This document shows, in pieces, positions 60,446-64,000 of a stretch of 64,000 nt of DNA; the stretch's first letter is position 1, and the number at the start of each line of letters is the position of its first letter. The translations under genes were made by a program, and so were the position numbers. The stretch is from Lineus longissimus. Lineage: Eukaryota; Nemertea; Pilidiophora; Heteronemertea; Lineidae. The notes under the pieces are model-generated. The model ran no database searches. It was not told the origin of the DNA and saw only the letters and a program-made list of their open reading frames with translations. The DNA lies in the NCBI RefSeq assembly GCF_910592395.1, contig NC_088312.1, forward strand, positions 6,388,001 through 6,452,000, given 5' to 3'.

Positions 60446-61458
60446 AGCACATGGACGTTAGGAATAACACTAGGTTTCAGGATTATAAATTATTAGTTAT
60501 ACACCCATAAAGGTGTAGGTTGTCTTATCCTCATAGACTCTTAAGGGAATTGGATAATTATTCAGTAACCAAACAAAGATCTACTGAGATCTTTCTCATC
60601 AGGATTAGATGAGGACTTTATTATACTTGTACAGTACCCTGTAGTTGGCCTAGTTTCCTCTGGTGCATGGATGTTTTCCAATCACTGAAAGGAATGATTT
60701 AGATTTCTGATATGAGGGCATGTTCGACTCTAGAACAAAAGTTTATGATACAGATCCTTGGGTGGTTAACCACTTTGCTACGAACCTTATATTGTGACAG
60801 TTTTATAGGGTACACTTGAACACTTTAGCAGTCTATGACGTCTTTTGTAATCTACGTGTTTTCAATAATGCATGGCATGACGTCATGCTGGATAGCATGA
60901 CACTTTGAACGGCAAAAGCCAAGTGGTTAGAGACATATGTATAGAGGAAAATATCATAGCAGACACCACACTAAGCAGGACACCCTCTCTAGTAGGGACA
61001 CCAATTTCGATCTCAAAGTTGTCCTTTCCATTCAATTTGACATCTGTAGTCAGGAAATGTCTCTATTAAAGGGGATGTCTCACGCCAATGATTCGGCCTA
61101 CTTTTTACATGTTCTCGGGTGGTGAAAATGAAATGTCTCATTTCTTATTCATAAGTCAGATCAGTTAGCTAGATTAGGCTTGCGGAACATGTGGACAATA
61201 ATGGTTCCATTCAGTAACTTGCGTATTACTTGATAATGATAGGCGTCGGATATTTTCGCTTTTGCTATGTATGTGGGGATATATTGTGTGAATGCAATTC
61301 AGCCAATTGAGAGGCACCTGCACCAAAGGCCTATTTTACTTCATAATAGTCCAACATGTATGTTTAGCAGCCATGGCTCATCTGGCTTACTTTGACACAG
61401 TATTTTAACAAAACTGTTACCTTTCTGGCTAGGTGATTGACCATAGTCAATGATTGTG

Positions 61459-61464
61459 AATAAA
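61459..61464 (+). promoter_or_regulatory. Possible MTCH2 polyadenylation signal
   Basis: A canonical AATAAA hexamer about 1 kb after the MTCH2 stop, followed within 20 bases by GT-rich sequence. A second AATAAA is at 61971-61976. Either could end the transcript; the long 3' UTR is an inference. Confidence 0.35.
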
Positions 61465-61549
61465 CAATGTACAATGTGACAGAAGATGTTTGAAAATATG
61501 AAAGAATTTTATATCACAATTGTGTTGTTGGTTTTAGTCCAAGGTCAGG

Positions 61550-61760
61550 AGGTGGACTCTGTCACATCCACTCAAGGAATCTAATCTAGGTTTTGTCCTG
61601 CTGAGAGCCTGTTTTAAGCAAGTCTAAACACGCCTCTTCTGGGACTGCTGATCGGCGGAATGGAGATCAGGTAACCGTCATGGAGTGGACCATGTGTCGC
61701 GTCCACCCAAGGAATCTTATCTAGATTCAATCATGCTAGACATTCAGCCTGTCCTGTTGA
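61550..61760. repeat. Diverged direct repeats, about 135-bp spacing
   Basis: GTGGACTCTGTCACATCCAC + TCAAGGAATCTAATCTAG recurs as GTGGACCATGTGTCGCGTCC + ACCCAAGGAATCTTATCTAG, each followed by GTCCTG(C/T)TGAG.GCCTG. Confidence 0.65.
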
Positions 61761-62094
61761 GCCTGAAAAATGCTGCATGGGACTTGGGAATGTCAAGCTT
61801 CTCTGGAGCAACCATCCAGACCAACCATTTGCAAGGCACCAAAACCTTCGAGACATTGTGCCCATCTCCCATCGGCCACATCGCAGGACGCGAGTATCCA
61901 GCAAGAAAACAAGTCTGTTGTGAGAGCAATGACCTCATTTATTTAATACATGTTCATGGAATGAAGAGTTAATAAAGGACTAATGACTTCGCAGAGGATG
62001 TAGGCTGTGACTTCGTCCTCAGACCTAGTATCTGTTTGAAAGTTGTCCTACAACTAGGTTTTTTGTAGTTTCAAACTTTGTATTGTGTCATTTG

Positions 62095-62760
62095 TGTCCA
62101 AGTCGTAGCAAAGATTAGAGTTTATGATGCTGTCCCTGCTATTGCTAGAACAGATCGTATACAGAGAGTGTCCTTCTCCCTGGTACCAAATATATGAGTT
62201 GGTTGTGCTGTTATGCCTGTTATAGCCAGTTCAAAACCTTTTGCGAATGTAAGTCTCCCATTCGGACCTGAATGTTACATTTTTCATCTTATGATCACTG
62301 TGACACTCATTTCTATGTACCTTATAATGGGCTATCTCTTGTTCTGTCTCGCCCAGTATGAACTTAACTAATGAACACTGTGTTCTGAATCTGTTAGAGC
62401 TTGGTCAAGTCTTATGCCTCAAGCTATCCCTGTTATGGCTAGGTCAAGTCGTCTTTTATACAATCTTGATAATCTTGCAAAGACTGTCATTATCCCCGGT
62501 GGTTGAGACACAGATATAAATACTAGTACTTGTATATTTGTTCACAGCATAATAAAGATGTGAGGATTTTTCATATCCTAGTCACAGTAAAGGTGTGAAG
62601 AGGTTGTGATGTTGTCCCAGTTGTCATAGCTAGGTCAATCATATTATAAGGGCATGATTACCTCACCAAAGATAGTGTCATTGTCCCTGTTACCCCTAGA
62701 TACAGAGATATGTCGTAGAGAAGTCGTAGCAAAGATACTCCGTGTGCTGCAGTCGCAACC
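62095..62760. repeat. Very degenerate repeat array in the MTCH2 3' flank
   Basis: Phrases of the type GCTGTCCCTGCTATTGCTAG, CTATCCCTGTTATGGCTAGG and GTTGTCCCAGTTGTCATAGC recur at irregular 100-250-bp steps, often with GTCAAGTC or AAGTCGTAGCAAAGAT nearby. Confidence 0.45.
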
Positions 62761-64000
62761 TTTGTCTTTGGAGACCATGACTGCGTTTGAAATTATTCAT
62801 GAGTAGCGGTGATGATCACAAAGACACCAGTTGTGACAAAGGGCACATCAATGAAGGCAGAGAATATGAGGGTCCTGATAGTTCCTAAGTACATTGGGAG
62901 TGTTCCGTTTCCCCAATTTTTGACCTGAATGTGTCATCGTCGTCATCTGATGAGCCCATGTGATTTCTTGTGATTATTCTGGCTCGCCCAAAATGACATT
63001 CCCCTTTGCAGAATGTATCTAGGGATTGTTCTTGTCGCCCCCTCCCGTTTTGAGACCACCGCGGCCCTTCCGGAATCAATCAAAGCCGAAGAATGGTGAA
63101 ATTCCGAAGTGGCCGTGATGGGCCGCAAGACACTGACACATCAGCGCATCTATGTGAGACTGGGGTATATCACATTCATTGTTCTGTTTCGACTATGCTG
63201 AATGTGATTTTGTCAAATTCTGATCCTAGAGACGTTCACTACTGTTATGTGACCTGAATCTCATATTAATTTTTGACGGGCTATGTATAACTTGTGATTG
63301 ATTTTGTCCGTCTATATCCCAGGCATTCGTTGCTTTTTTACTCGAATGTGACATTCCATATGACTTTTTTTTCCAGCAATGTGATACCCTCTAGTCTCAA
63401 CCACTGTCTTCGAGGCCATTAGGGCCCGAATCTATCAATACTATGCCAGAGAATAAAACAAAATCCCGAAGACACCGGCTGTGACAAGCGGCATTCGCCG
63501 ATATCTTAAAAAGAATGTGACTTGTCAATCTAATGATCACTGCCATGCCATGTGCTGGGCCATTTTGATAGGCAATCTCCGATTGCGATCTGGCGGACCT
63601 GCATGGTGGAGCAGAAAGCCGAGACGACTCTTGGCCGTTTCTGCTCAGAAAATGGACCCGCCCTACAGTGAGGGAGAAAAGTGAAAGATCTCTCAAAACT
63701 AAAAAACGGGGTCATTGCAGCCTTTATCTTCAAAGCTAATGTAAGGTTTTGTCTGTAAGATTGTCAGTTTAAGGACTATAAAAGGCCCGGTTTGTGAAGC
63801 AAAACACATATTTGAGGATTGATTTGACGACCCAACACCCCGCAAAATGTTTTGGACCAGGCTGTACTATTTCGTGATATTTCGTGATATTTCGGGTAAT
63901 TTCGGCGCCCGTTTCAACCCTCAGGGGAGCCCCCGTTTCCGCAGACGATACACATTTCGCAACTTTTGATATTTCGTGGTAAATTTTTGTCCTCAAAGAC

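Larger units (their letters stand above)
60446..64000. other. MTCH2 3' flank, no further gene recognised
   Basis: Beyond the 3' UTR the sequence contains degenerate repeats (61.55-62.76 kb), a GC-richer stretch at 63.0-63.1 kb and a TTTCGTGATATTTCG short repeat near 63870-63895. ORFs up to 99 codons lack family features. Confidence 0.5.

Noticed and set aside
1-64000. A novel defence, biosynthetic or toxin-type gene system
   Set aside because: Only three unrelated housekeeping-type animal genes are supported; no cluster of co-oriented unknown genes or domain combination was seen.

Overview
The window is animal nuclear DNA. It is AT-rich and intron-rich, with short exons, GT/AG splice junctions and many short dispersed repeats and MITEs; there is no operon structure and no long continuous ORF. 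The proteins (a TMTC ER mannosyltransferase, a Tctex1-domain dynein light chain and MTCH2) and the repeat types (pogo/Tigger, mariner and piggyBac remnants, tRNA-derived SINE relics, a LINE fragment) suggest a marine invertebrate bilaterian. I cannot name the phylum from sequence alone.

Three protein-coding genes can be supported. (1) A TMTC1-like gene runs on the minus strand. Its first coding exon is at 42788-43143 and a 57-bp internal exon is at 39217-39273. The rest of the gene must lie to the left, so much of 1-39216 is probably intronic. (2) A single-coding-exon Tctex1-domain dynein light chain lies on the plus strand at 48587-49069. (3) A complete mitochondrial carrier homolog 2 gene (MTCH2) lies on the plus strand, with 12 coding exons from 53709 to 60445 and 312 codons joined in consistent phase.

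Region by region: 1-39 kb has no gene I can defend apart from the TMTC exon near its right end. It holds minisatellites (3.2 kb, 9.5 kb), an exact 184-bp tandem duplication (8.7-9.0 kb), a pogo-like element (23.1 kb), two MITE-like elements (23.7 and 24.2 kb), a 795-bp piggyBac-type element with TTAA ends (26.3-27.1 kb), a near-perfect long hairpin (33.5-33.8 kb) and an internally repetitive stretch with a TG microsatellite (36.1-36.8 kb). About seven copies of an unnamed short interspersed family are scattered from 12 to 41 kb. The interval 43-48 kb separates the divergent TMTC and Tctex1 genes; it carries a tRNA-SINE-like relic and an ATTA-rich block that could be regulatory. The interval 49-53.4 kb contains a 32-bp inverted pair and a roughly 1-kb segment present twice, each copy holding a mariner-type MITE. 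MTCH2 introns hold SINE relics, one MITE and a LINE reverse-transcriptase tail. From 60.5 kb to the end there is only a 3' flank with degenerate repeats.

The three genes act in different processes (ER O-mannosylation, dynein/cilia motors, mitochondrial outer-membrane protein insertion). I see no sign that they form a system. The more unusual material is in the repeats and the long hairpin, not in a gene cassette.
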